The notes under the pieces are model-generated. The model did no database searches. It saw only the letters and a list, made by a program, of their open reading frames with translations, and was not told the DNA's origin. Below are positions 1-7,518 of a stretch of DNA of 15,714 nucleotides, in pieces. Position 1 is the first letter of the stretch; each line of letters opens with the position of its first letter. This stretch comes from Dehalococcoidia bacterium (GTDB taxonomy: Bacteria; Chloroflexota; Dehalococcoidia; Dehalococcoidales; E44-bin46), in assembly GCA_004376105.1 (NCBI GenBank), contig SOKA01000020.1, positions 1 through 15,714 on the forward strand. The letters are read 5' to 3'. The translations under genes were made by a program, and so were the position numbers.

Positions 1-835
1 CTGTAGCCTCTACCTTTTTCACTCTTCTTGCCGGCTTCGTAGGTTTCTTCTCTAATTCTATAGAAGCAGGTTTTACTGGCTCAGGCTCAGGTGCCTCTTC
101 AGCTAACTCGACGGGAGGTGAGATCTCTGCCTCTACGCCTTCATCAACTACTGGCTCAGCTAGTGCAGTAGGCACTTCCTCAACTTCCTCAACTTCCACC
201 ACCTTAACTTGGGGAAGAATATCACCTTTATATATCCAGACCTTTACCCCAATCCGACCGAGAGTGGTATGCGCCTCGGCAAAGCCATAATCAATATCAG
301 CCCGCAGCTTATGCAGGGGTACCTGCCCCCGATGCATCATTTCACGGCGAGCTATCTCGGCACCACCCAATCTACCAGCACAACAGATTCTCATCCCCTT
401 AGCACCAGCCTCAAGGGTGCGAAAAATAGCTTGTTTCATCGCCCTGCGGTGAGCAATACGACGCTCAATTTGCTCAGTTACAGCCTTGGCTACTAAATAA
501 GCATCAAGTTCGGGCTGCCGGATCTCCTCGATATTCAATTGAATCCTATTCCCAATAAGGTCCTCAAGGTGTTGCCTCATTTCATTAACTCTTTGCCCTC
601 CCCGCCCGATGACAACGCCAGGGCGGGCAGTATGAATAGTTACCACCACCCTATTTGCCTGGCGGTCAATTTCCACTAGAGAAACACCAGCATCAGCATA
701 TTTAGAGCTAATAGCCTGCCGAAGTTTTAGGTCTTCGTGCAAAAACTGTACATACTGCTTACCGGCATACCACTTTGCTTGCCAATCCCGTATGATACCA
801 ATTCTAAAGCCCGTAGGATGAACCTTACGACCCAA
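1..835 (-). CDS. rpsC: 30S ribosomal protein S3 (partial, C-terminus beyond left edge)
   Basis: S3 lines the mRNA entry channel of the small subunit. The frame begins with TTG at 835 (GRKVHPTGFRIG) and stays open to base 1, giving at least 278 residues. The KH-domain GxxG lies in RPGVVIGRGGQR near residues 71-82, and the C-terminal S3 signature GRLGGAEIAR near 154-163. The usual bacterial S3 end (GVKVWIYKGDI) is at about residue 206, so at least 70 extra residues follow. They are rich in Glu, Val and Pro and turn Lys/Arg-rich near the edge. The TTG start is chosen because AGGAGG lies 6 bases upstream and the encoded N-terminus is the family N-terminus. The gene overlaps the end of rplV by 11 bases, which suggests coupled translation. 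Only the length of the tail is uncertain. Confidence 0.97.
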   Translation of the reverse strand, partial: MGRKVHPTGFRIGIIRDWQAKWYAGKQYVQFLHEDLKLRQAISSKYADAGVSLVEIDRQANRVVVTIHTARPGVVIGRGGQRVNEMRQHLEDLIGNRIQLNIEEIRQPELDAYLVAKAVTEQIERRIAHRRAMKQAIFRTLEAGAKGMRICCAGRLGGAEIARREMMHRGQVPLHKLRADIDYGFAEAHTTLGRIGVKVWIYKGDILPQVKVVEVEEVEEVPTALAEPVVDEGVEAEISPPVELAEEAPEPEPVKPASIELEKKPTKPARRVKKVEAT

Positions 836-1172
836 CTTCTTCCTCCTGCTCGGCAACAACAACTGTAATATGACTAGACCGCTTAAGGATAGGGCTGGCT
901 CGCCCTCGAGCCCGTGGGCGGAACCTCTTCAGGGTTCGTGCCTCGTCAACAAAGATGCTAACAATCTTTAAATCCGGGGACATCTGAAAATTGTTCTCAG
1001 CATTAGCTGCCGCTGATCTCACTACCTTGGCCACAACTCGAGCCGTGGGTGAGGCGGTAAACTTGAGCATGGTCAAGGCTTCATCCACCCTCTTGCCTCG
1101 TACCATATCTACTAGCAGACGCACCTTACGAGGTGATATGCCTATATCTTTAGCCACTGCTCTCACTTCCAT
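825..1172 (-). CDS. rplV: 50S ribosomal protein L22
   Basis: L22 binds 23S rRNA and its loop lines the peptide exit tunnel. The 115-residue product has the normal bacterial length. It opens with EVRAVAKDIGISPRKVRLLVDMVRG, starting the typical first helix, and contains the conserved SAAANAENN and the basic FRPRARGRA segment of the tunnel loop. The end, EQEEEVGS, is a short acidic tail. The start is ATG, 8 bases after the rpsS stop. The last codons hold the Shine-Dalgarno sequence and the first codons of rpsC. Confidence 0.98.
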   Translation of the reverse strand: MEVRAVAKDIGISPRKVRLLVDMVRGKRVDEALTMLKFTASPTARVVAKVVRSAAANAENNFQMSPDLKIVSIFVDEARTLKRFRPRARGRASPILKRSSHITVVVAEQEEEVGS

Positions 1173-1180
1173 GTTATGCC

Positions 1181-1474
1181 CTACTTTCTCCCTCTTACCA
1201 GAGTAGTCTTTTCTGCCTTAGACGAGTGACCCCTAAAGGTCCGAGTTAAAGCAAACTCACCTAATTTATGCCCCACCATATTCTCGGTGATAAAAATAGG
1301 CACATGTCTCCTGCCATTATGCACCCCGATAGTAAGCCCTATCATCACAGGCAGGATGGTAGATGAGCGTGACCAGGTTCTTATTACCGCCTTCTGGCCA
1401 GAGCGGTTAAGAGCTTCCACTTTCTTTAGCAGTTTGGGGTCAATGGCCGGCCCCTTCTTAATTGACCTTGACAT
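1181..1474 (-). CDS. rpsS: 30S ribosomal protein S19
   Basis: S19 sits in the head of the 30S subunit with S13 and contacts the A-site finger. The 97-residue frame has the usual length. It shows MSRSIKKGPAIDPKLLKKV at the N-terminus, then TWSRSSTILP, GLTIGVHNGRRHVP and the conserved MVGHKLGEFALTRTFRGH block near the C-terminus. The start is ATG, 20 bases after the rplB stop. The gene lies in the canonical S10-operon position between rplB and rplV. Confidence 0.98.
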   Translation of the reverse strand: MSRSIKKGPAIDPKLLKKVEALNRSGQKAVIRTWSRSSTILPVMIGLTIGVHNGRRHVPIFITENMVGHKLGEFALTRTFRGHSSKAEKTTLVRGRK

Positions 1475-1494
1475 TTGGCTTCACCTTTACTCGT

Positions 1495-2322
1495 TTACTT
1501 CCCCCGGCGTTTAACAATCATCTTATCTGAAGGCTTTGGCTTACGAGTTCTATAGCCCAAAGCTGGCTTCCCCCACGGTGTCTTAGGTCCGGGCATGCCT
1601 ATTGGCGACCTGCCTTCCCCACCACCATGAGGGTGGTCACGCGGATTCATAGCCGAACCCCTCACTGCAGGTCGCCAACCTAACCACCGCTTACGACCTG
1701 CCTTGCCCAATTTAATACCCTGATGGTCAATATTCCCTACTTGCCCGATGGTAGCTAAACACTCACCACGAATACGCCTCACCTCACCAGACGGTAACCG
1801 AACCAGGGCATACCCGCCCTCCTTTACCATTAGTTGAGCTGCAGCTCCAGCACTTCGCACCAACTGCCCACCCCTGCCCCTCTCCAACTCAACATTATGT
1901 ATCAAAGTGCCGCTTGGGATTAGCTTCAAGGGTAAAGCGTTCCCAGGTTTTACTTCAGCATCACCGCCTGACTTTATCACATCCCCCAGGCTAAGCCCTG
2001 AGGGGGCGAGGATGTAACGCTTTTCCCCATCAACATAGTAAATGAGAGCAATATTTGCTGAACGGTTGGGGTCATATTCAATAGCAGCCACTTTACCGGG
2101 AACACCAACCTTATCACGCTTAAAGTCAATAATGCGGAGTCTTCGTTTCGCACCCTTACCCCGGTGTCGAACTGATATTCTCCCCTGGTTGTTACGCCCT
2201 GCCCTCTTCTTAAGGGGTAAGAGCAGCGATTTCTCTGGCTTACCTTTAGTTATTTCTTCAAAGGTAGAGCCGCTCATACCTCGCCTACCGGGAGAGGTGG
2301 GACGATATACCTTTAGTGCCAC
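1495..2322 (-). CDS. rplB: 50S ribosomal protein L2
   Basis: L2 is needed for subunit association and for a functional peptidyl transferase centre. The 275-residue product has normal length. The N-terminal OB-fold part contains GRNNQGRISVRHRGKGAKR and IDFKR. The C-terminal SH3-like part ends with the L2 signature NPRDHPHGGGEGRSPIG, which contains the conserved His near residue 230. The start is GTG, giving ALKVYRPTSPGRR, the family N-terminus. A G-rich run lies about 10 bases upstream. The gene starts 19 bases after the rplW stop. Confidence 0.98.
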   Translation of the reverse strand: MALKVYRPTSPGRRGMSGSTFEEITKGKPEKSLLLPLKKRAGRNNQGRISVRHRGKGAKRRLRIIDFKRDKVGVPGKVAAIEYDPNRSANIALIYYVDGEKRYILAPSGLSLGDVIKSGGDAEVKPGNALPLKLIPSGTLIHNVELERGRGGQLVRSAGAAAQLMVKEGGYALVRLPSGEVRRIRGECLATIGQVGNIDHQGIKLGKAGRKRWLGWRPAVRGSAMNPRDHPHGGGEGRSPIGMPGPKTPWGKPALGYRTRKPKPSDKMIVKRRGK

Positions 2323-2341
2323 TTAGGTTCCCCCTTCATTA

Positions 2342-2626
2342 TTAGACACCCTCAAAGAATTCAATCTTATCCCCCGACTGGAGAGTGACTATCGCCTTTT
2401 TCGAGGGTTGGGTTAACACCTGTCGCCTGCCTACCCTTCGTGTCTTGCCAGGTACTGTCACCACATTAACTGCGGTCACCTTGACCTTAAATGCCTTTTC
2501 CACAGCCTGTTTAATCTGTGGTTTATTAGCCTCTCTGGCTACTTCAAAGGCATATTTGCCCTGAGCTTGAAGCTCGGTATTCTTCTCGGTTATTAACGGA
2601 CGGCGCAACACCTCATAAGGATGCAT
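2342..2626 (-). CDS. rplW: 50S ribosomal protein L23
   Basis: L23 lies at the exit of the peptide tunnel and is the docking site for trigger factor and SRP. The 94-residue frame has the usual length. It opens with MHPYEVLRRPLITEKNTEL, including the conserved RPLITEK motif. The middle contains KPQIKQAVEKAFKVKVTAVN, followed by the basic GKTRRVGRRQ loop. AGGAGAG lies about 5 bases before the ATG. The start overlaps the 3' end of rplD by 14 bases. Confidence 0.97.
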   Translation of the reverse strand: MHPYEVLRRPLITEKNTELQAQGKYAFEVAREANKPQIKQAVEKAFKVKVTAVNVVTVPGKTRRVGRRQVLTQPSKKAIVTLQSGDKIEFFEGV

Positions 2627-3269
2627 GGTTCTCTCCTTGGGATAGTTTCTCTCCCCATAACTCTTCTGCCTTGCCCACGGCAGCCTCAGTCATCAATAAC
2701 GTTTTATGGGAAAGGATGTCAACCACATTAAGTAAACTAGCTGGCATTGTCTTAATCCTTGGCAGGTTACGGGCTGATTTAACTACGTTGCCCTCTGGTT
2801 CCCTAGTAACAATAAGAGCTGAGGAATCCACCCCCAGCGCTGCCAAAATCTGCACCATTTCCTTAGTTCTAGGCTCATCAAGTTTCAGTTGCTCCAAAAC
2901 CATTAGCTCCCTATCTTCTGCCTTCGCCGATAGCACACACCTTAGAGCTAATTGGCGCATCCTTTTAGGCATTGCTTGCCTGTAGCTCCTGGGCTTAGGC
3001 CCAAAGGCGATACCTCCTCCTCGGCGCAGTGGTGACCTACGGCTGCCAGCTCGGGCAGAACCAGTGTGTTTCTGCCGAAACAACTTCCTACTACTACCCG
3101 AAACCTGGCTACGAGTTTTAGTATTAGCCGTTCCTTGACGAGCGTTTGCCTGCTGCCTTACCATTGCCTGGTGCACCACTGCCTGATTAAACGGCACCGC
3201 AAAAACTCGGTCACTTATCTCAATGTGTTTAACCACCTCACCGGCAGAGCTATAAACTGGAACTTGCAC
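2613..3269 (-). CDS. rplD: 50S ribosomal protein L4
   Basis: L4 reaches into the peptide tunnel with an extended loop. In some bacteria it also represses its own operon. The 218-residue frame has typical length. The loop is visible as RQGTANTKTRSQVSGSSRK followed by KQKHT-like and RSPLRRGGGIAFGPKPRSY segments at about residues 44-95. The Rossmann-like C-terminal half follows, with PRIKTMPASLLNVVDIL near the end. The start is GTG (QVPVYSSAGEVV), with AGGAA and an upstream G-rich run as ribosome binding site. It lies 4 bases after the rplC stop. Confidence 0.97.
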   Translation of the reverse strand: MQVPVYSSAGEVVKHIEISDRVFAVPFNQAVVHQAMVRQQANARQGTANTKTRSQVSGSSRKLFRQKHTGSARAGSRRSPLRRGGGIAFGPKPRSYRQAMPKRMRQLALRCVLSAKAEDRELMVLEQLKLDEPRTKEMVQILAALGVDSSALIVTREPEGNVVKSARNLPRIKTMPASLLNVVDILSHKTLLMTEAAVGKAEELWGEKLSQGENHASL

Positions 3270-3273
3270 TTCC

Positions 3274-3909
3274 TTACTCCCCCCTACCTGATTTCCGTAT
3301 TAGTAATAATCCATTCGTAGCCCCGGGCACTGCTCCCTTAACCATCAATAGGTTACGGGTAGGGTCAGCTTCAAATACCTCTAAATGACGCACTGTCACC
3401 TGACTATTCCCCATATGTCCTGCCATGCGCTTCCCTTTGAATACCCTACCAGGAGAGGTAGTAGCCCCTATGGAGCCTGGGGCACGGTGCCGGTCAGACT
3501 GCCCGTGCGTTTTAGGTCCGCCAGCAAAATGATAGCGTTTTACCACACCAGCAAAGCCCTTACCCTTTGACACCCCGGTAATATCAACCAGGTCACCTGC
3601 CTGAAACAAGCTAACATCAACCCTATCCCCTACTTCAACAGTTTCGACATCATCCGTTCTGAATTCTCGAAGATACTTAAACTGCCCCAATCCCTTGAGA
3701 TGTCCCCGCTGAGGAGAGTTGAGCCGTTTTGCCTGACCAAATCCAAGCTGAACAGCATTATATCCCTCCTTAGCCGCCGTTTTAACCTGTATTACAGTGC
3801 ACGGCCCAGCCTCGATAGCGGTTACTGTCTCCGCTTTACCATTGCCCCTGCATATCTGGGTCATACCCAACTTTCTGCCAATAATCCCCTGAGTCATATC
3901 CCTAGCCAT
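3274..3909 (-). CDS. rplC: 50S ribosomal protein L3
   Basis: L3 is an early-assembly protein whose extension approaches the peptidyl transferase centre. The 211-residue frame shows GIIGRKLGMTQ at the N-terminus and VSKGKGFAGVVKRYHFAGGPKTHG near residues 113-136. These are followed by the conserved HRAPGSIGATTSPGRVFKGKRMAGHMG segment. Two ATG codons can start it, at 3909 (MARDMTQGIIG) and at 3897 (MTQGIIG). The second gives the more common family N-terminus, but neither has an ideal Shine-Dalgarno spacing. The longer form is used here. Confidence 0.96.
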   Translation of the reverse strand: MARDMTQGIIGRKLGMTQICRGNGKAETVTAIEAGPCTVIQVKTAAKEGYNAVQLGFGQAKRLNSPQRGHLKGLGQFKYLREFRTDDVETVEVGDRVDVSLFQAGDLVDITGVSKGKGFAGVVKRYHFAGGPKTHGQSDRHRAPGSIGATTSPGRVFKGKRMAGHMGNSQVTVRHLEVFEADPTRNLLMVKGAVPGATNGLLLIRKSGRGE

Positions 3910-3919
3910 CCTGGACTTT

Positions 3920-4228
3920 TTACAACTTAATATCTATATCAACCCCTGAAGGTAGGCTCAAGTTAGCCAAGGCGTCTATTGTTTTAGAAGTCGTCTCTAC
4001 AATATCAATAAGGCGCTTATGGGTTCGAATTTCAAACTGCTCTTGGGAATCCTTATCTATAAAGGGGGAGCGGATAACACTAAACTTCTGGATATGAGTA
4101 GGCAGAGGTATCGGTCCAACAACAATAGCCCCAGTCCGCTCCACTGCCTCAACAATCTGCAGAGCTGATTGGTCAAGTATCTTGTGGTCATAACCCTTTA
4201 GCTTAATACGAACCTTCTGCTTAGGCAT
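3920..4228 (-). CDS. rpsJ: 30S ribosomal protein S10
   Basis: S10 is a 30S head protein that also acts as NusE, the transcription antitermination partner of NusB. The 102-residue product has normal length. It contains KVRIKLKGYDHKILDQSA at the N-terminus, GPIPLPTHIQKFSVIRSPF in the middle and the conserved FEIRTHKRLIDI segment. The start is ATG, 9 bases after the fusA stop. Its position directly after fusA with no tuf gene, and directly before rplC, joins the str and S10 gene sets into one run. Confidence 0.98.
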   Translation of the reverse strand: MPKQKVRIKLKGYDHKILDQSALQIVEAVERTGAIVVGPIPLPTHIQKFSVIRSPFIDKDSQEQFEIRTHKRLIDIVETTSKTIDALANLSLPSGVDIDIKL

Positions 4229-4237
4229 AGAAAAAAT

Positions 4238-6313
4238 TCACCTTCTACCCATAGCTTTAATCTCGCCCTCCAATTCAGCTGGTAGCTCCTCATAGCGATA
4301 AAATTCCATAGAATGTGTGGCTCTGCCCTGAGTTAGTGACCTGAGACTGGTGGCATAGCCAAAGGTCTCAGCTAAGGGGATGGACGAATGAACAACACGC
4401 ATTTCGCCTTGTGTTTCTATAGCTTCAATATGTCCTCTCTTTGAATTGAGGGCACCTATTATATCACCAAGAAATTGTTCTGGTGTAACCACTTCCAGCC
4501 TCATAATAGGCTCCAGAAAAATGGGTTTGGCTTTAGCAACACCATCCTTTAGAGCTATTGAGCCAGCCATCTTAAAGGCTATATCTGAAGAGTCAACCTC
4601 ATGATAACTACCGTCATAGAGGGTGGCTTTAATATCAACCACAGGGTAGCCAGCTAGCACCCCGGTCTTCATAGCCTCTTTAATCCCAATCTCCACCGCT
4701 GGGATATATTGCTTCGGTATAGCTCCATTTTTAACCCGGCCTACAAATTGAAAGCCACTGCCACGCTCCACAGGCTCAAGCTCAAGACAGACATGACCAT
4801 ATTGGCCATGCCCTCCAGTTTGTCGGACGAACCTGCTTTCAACCCGCACCGGTATGGTTATAGTCTCCTTATAGGCAACCCGCGGCTTACCCACCTTTGC
4901 CCCCACCCTAAATTCACTGAACAATCTGCCTACTATGACCTCCAGGTGAAGCTCACCCATACCTGAGATAACAGTCTGTCCCGTCTCTTGGTTATAATCC
5001 ACCTTAAAGGTAGGGTCCTCGTCAGCCAATTTGCTTAGGGCTTCCTCTATCTTGACTTGGTCGACCTTAGTTTTGGGCTCAATAGCAACCGAGAGCACTG
5101 GCCCAGGGAAGCGAATAGATTCAAGTAGCAAGGGCTGGGAGGAAGGGCATAGGGTATCACCGGTAAAGGTATCCTTAAGACCCAAGGCGGCAACGATAGC
5201 CCCGGTGTCGGCCTCACCTATCTCCTCGCGATGATTGGCATGCATTAATAATATCCGTCCAATACGCTCCCTTTTGCCTCGAGTTGCGTTAAATATCCGA
5301 GTCCCTGCCTTCACTCTGCCCGAATACACCCTTAGATAGACCAGCCTACCCACAAAAGGGTCAGATACTACCTTAAAGGCTAGTGCGGAAAAGGGGGCAT
5401 CATCTCGGGCTGGGCGGGTGACTTCAGTTCCTAGTCTGGTATCAATAGCCCTTATCGGTGGCATATCTAAAGGAGACGGAAGATAGCTTACAATAGCATC
5501 AAGTAACAACCGAATACCTTTATTTCTCAGCGCACTGCCACAAAGAATAGGCACCCCTTTATTAGCTAAGGTCACCCTTTTTAAGGCTGTTCTCAACTCA
5601 TTGGGAGTAATGCTCTTACCATCGAGATAAGCCGCCATAATCTGGTCATCGCTTTCAGCCAATTTTTCAATTAGTGTCTGACGAAATTCAATACACATTG
5701 CCAGCTTTGACTCAGGAATAGCTACCTCCAATGGTTCTGAATCAGGGCTTCCATCAAAGCGCCATGCTTTATTCTCTATCAGGTCAATAATGCCTTCGTA
5801 TGAGGCTTCACTACCTAAAGGTAATTGTATGGGCAGGGGTTTGGCTTGCAGTCGCTCTTTAATCATAGACAAACCGCGGCTAAAGTTGGCACCAATTCGA
5901 TCCATCTTGTTGATGAAACAAATTCTAGGCACATTATATCTGTCAGCCTGTCGCCATACTGCCTCTGACTGAGCCTCAACCCCAGCCACCGCATCAAAAA
6001 CCACCACTCCCCCATCCAATACTCTAAGGCTACGCTCTACTTCAGCAGTAAAATCCACATGCCCTGGGGTATCAATAATATTGATGCGGTGGTTCTGCCA
6101 ATAGCAAGTAGTAGCCGCAGCCGTGATAGTAATGCCACGTTCTCGCTCCTGCTTCATCCAATCCATCACGGCTGTGCCTTCATCCACCTCACCAATCTTA
6201 TAGGTGCGACCGGTATAGTATAGTATCCTTTCGGTGATGGTGGTCTTACCAGCATCAATGTGAGCGATAATAGCTATATTTCGTATACGCTCTAATGGAA
6301 AACTCCTAAGCAC
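4238..6313 (-). CDS. fusA: Elongation factor G
   Basis: EF-G is the GTPase that drives translocation of tRNA and mRNA after peptide bond formation and takes part in ribosome recycling. The 691-residue length is normal. The GTPase domain shows G1 AHIDAGKT at residues 17-24, the switch I RGITI at 59-63, G3 DTPGH at 81-85 and G4 NKMD at 135-138. GSAL near residue 260 is the G5 segment. Domains II-V follow, including ETGQTVISGMGELHLEV and the domain IV stretch RQTGGHGQYGH. The start is GTG, giving LRSFPLERIRNIAIIAHID, with AGGAC repeats as ribosome binding site. The gene lies 24 bases after rpsG and 9 before rpsJ. Confidence 0.98.
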   Translation of the reverse strand: MLRSFPLERIRNIAIIAHIDAGKTTITERILYYTGRTYKIGEVDEGTAVMDWMKQERERGITITAAATTCYWQNHRINIIDTPGHVDFTAEVERSLRVLDGGVVVFDAVAGVEAQSEAVWRQADRYNVPRICFINKMDRIGANFSRGLSMIKERLQAKPLPIQLPLGSEASYEGIIDLIENKAWRFDGSPDSEPLEVAIPESKLAMCIEFRQTLIEKLAESDDQIMAAYLDGKSITPNELRTALKRVTLANKGVPILCGSALRNKGIRLLLDAIVSYLPSPLDMPPIRAIDTRLGTEVTRPARDDAPFSALAFKVVSDPFVGRLVYLRVYSGRVKAGTRIFNATRGKRERIGRILLMHANHREEIGEADTGAIVAALGLKDTFTGDTLCPSSQPLLLESIRFPGPVLSVAIEPKTKVDQVKIEEALSKLADEDPTFKVDYNQETGQTVISGMGELHLEVIVGRLFSEFRVGAKVGKPRVAYKETITIPVRVESRFVRQTGGHGQYGHVCLELEPVERGSGFQFVGRVKNGAIPKQYIPAVEIGIKEAMKTGVLAGYPVVDIKATLYDGSYHEVDSSDIAFKMAGSIALKDGVAKAKPIFLEPIMRLEVVTPEQFLGDIIGALNSKRGHIEAIETQGEMRVVHSSIPLAETFGYATSLRSLTQGRATHSMEFYRYEELPAELEGEIKAMGRR

Positions 6314-6337
6314 TGTCCTGTCCTTTACCTTGAACTC

Positions 6338-6808
6338 TCACCATCTATAGTGGGCAAAGGCTCTATTGGCCTCAGCCATTTTACGAGTGTCCTCACGCTT
6401 TTTAATAGTCGCCCCCTGTCCTTTTGAGGCATCACTAAGTTCAGCAGCCAGCTTCTCCGCCATAGATTTGCCTGTTCTGGCTCTAGCTGATTTTATCAGC
6501 CAGCGTACAGCCAAAGAAAGACCACGGTCAGGCCGAACCTCCACCGGCACCTGATAGGTAGCACCCCCAACCCGACGGGGCTTAACCTCGAGTAGGGGGA
6601 TGGCATTCCTTACCGCCTGTTCTAGAACATTGACCGGGGCTTTTGACTCCTGCCGTTCCATAATGTTTAGAGCACCATACACAACCCTCTCCGCCGTGTT
6701 TTTCTTGCCCTGCATCATTACTCGGTTAATCAACCTAGTCACAATCACACTGTGATACTTAGCATCGACAGATAGCTCTCTTCTTATACCTTGGCCCCGC
6801 CTTGGCAT
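6338..6808 (-). CDS. rpsG: 30S ribosomal protein S7
   Basis: S7 nucleates assembly of the 30S head and lies at the E and P sites. The 156-residue frame has standard length. It opens with MPRRGQGIRRELSVDAKYHS and has the signature LINRVMMQGKKNTAERVVYGAL. The KPRRVGGATYQVPVEVRPDR block is followed by the C-terminal helix ending in NRAFAHYRW. ATG is preceded by a strong AAGGAGG. The start lies 14 bases after the rpsL stop. In other bacteria S7 can repress the str operon by binding its mRNA; nothing here shows whether that holds. Confidence 0.98.
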   Translation of the reverse strand: MPRRGQGIRRELSVDAKYHSVIVTRLINRVMMQGKKNTAERVVYGALNIMERQESKAPVNVLEQAVRNAIPLLEVKPRRVGGATYQVPVEVRPDRGLSLAVRWLIKSARARTGKSMAEKLAAELSDASKGQGATIKKREDTRKMAEANRAFAHYRW

Positions 6809-6822
6809 TTTACCTCCTTAAT

Positions 6823-7314
6823 TTAAGCACCCTCTTCGATAACCACGTCGGGACGAGGAACATCGACAACTGCAGTGGCCGGAGGAGGGGTAACTGTCAC
6901 GTCTTTAGCTCGCTTGCTTCCATACTTACTACGACCCTGACGACGATTAGCTACACCAGTAGCATCCAGTGCACCCCGGATGATATGATAACGAACACCG
7001 GGTAAATCCTTCACCCGACCTCCACGAATCAGGACCACAGAGTGTTCTTGCAACTCATGCCCCTCACCGGGAATATAGGCTATTACCTCCATCCCATTGG
7101 TCAGCCGCACCCTAGCTATTTTACGCAGGGCTGAATTGGGCTTCTTAGGGGTGATAGTCTTAACCTGAATACAAACCCCCCGCTTCTGTGGAGAGCCCTT
7201 CCCCAGCACCCTTTTATTCTTTAACGCGTTATAGGTAACGCGCAGTGCTGGCGTTTTGGTTTTCTTAATAACCTTCTTACGCCCTTTACGAACAAGCTGG
7301 TTAACCGTAGGCAA
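6823..7314 (-). CDS. rpsL: 30S ribosomal protein S12 with C-terminal tail
   Basis: S12 sits at the decoding centre and controls tRNA selection. The product is 163 residues if it starts at the TTG at 7314 (PTVNQLVRKGRKK, the family N-terminus). AGGAGGG lies 6 bases upstream, so this start is preferred to an in-frame one at 7338, which would place the ribosome binding site inside the gene. Conserved blocks are SPQKRGVC, TPKKPNSALRK (streptomycin-site Lys) and GRVKDLPGVRYH. It is the long form of S12, with an insert near residues 25-40. The core ends at about residue 136 (SKYGSKRAK). A Pro/Val-rich acidic tail of about 27 residues ending IEEGA follows, which most S12 proteins lack. Confidence 0.97.
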   Translation of the reverse strand: MPTVNQLVRKGRKKVIKKTKTPALRVTYNALKNKRVLGKGSPQKRGVCIQVKTITPKKPNSALRKIARVRLTNGMEVIAYIPGEGHELQEHSVVLIRGGRVKDLPGVRYHIIRGALDATGVANRRQGRSKYGSKRAKDVTVTPPPATAVVDVPRPDVVIEEGA

Positions 7315-7342
7315 TTGGCTCCCTCCTATTCCCCACAATTTT

Positions 7343-7414
7343 AATGGATGAGCCTAGGCTCATCCATTTCAAGCTAAGTGATAAATTAAATACCAAACTT
7401 CAATCTATCACTTA
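7343..7414 (-). promoter_or_regulatory. Structured 5' leader of the rpsL operon
   Basis: Between the predicted transcription start (about 7438) and the rpsL ribosome binding site the minus-strand transcript has two inverted repeats. The first pairs 7375-7383 with 7406-7414 (TAAGTGATA with TATCACTTA, 22-base spacer), and AGC/GCT can extend it past a 4-base bulge. The second is a perfect 26-base palindrome at 7343-7368, which as RNA gives an 11-bp stem with a CUAG loop. The stem is followed by AAAAUU and not by a U run, so it is not an intrinsic terminator. It ends about 15 bases before the Shine-Dalgarno sequence. A role in feedback control or mRNA stability is inference. Confidence 0.55.
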
Positions 7415-7444
7415 TTTAGCTATGGTACCAAGCACTAATTTTTC

Positions 7445-7473
7445 AGTTTACCACAGCCAAAGGTAACTGTCAA
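7445..7473 (-). promoter_or_regulatory. Sigma70-type promoter of the str/S10 operon
   Basis: On the minus strand TTGACA (7473-7468) is followed by a 17-base spacer and TAAACT (7450-7445). TG one base before the -10 box makes it an extended -10. The -35 box is a perfect consensus match and the -10 box matches 4 of 6. The predicted start of transcription is near 7438, about 120 bases before rpsL. The promoter lies about 45 bases after the stop of the upstream dUTPase-family gene, on the same strand. Confidence 0.75.
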
Positions 7474-7518
7474 CAACTATTGTAGAGGTCGTATAGTCAC
7501 CAAGAGGTGAGGTTAAAG

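Noticed and set aside
7343..7368. Palindrome as an intrinsic terminator for the dUTPase-family gene
   Set aside because: No U run follows on either strand, and it lies downstream of the rpsL promoter. A leader hairpin fits better.
7497..7510. TCACC-N4-GGTGA hairpin after the dUTPase-family gene
   Set aside because: Only 5 pairs and no U run; too weak to call a terminator.
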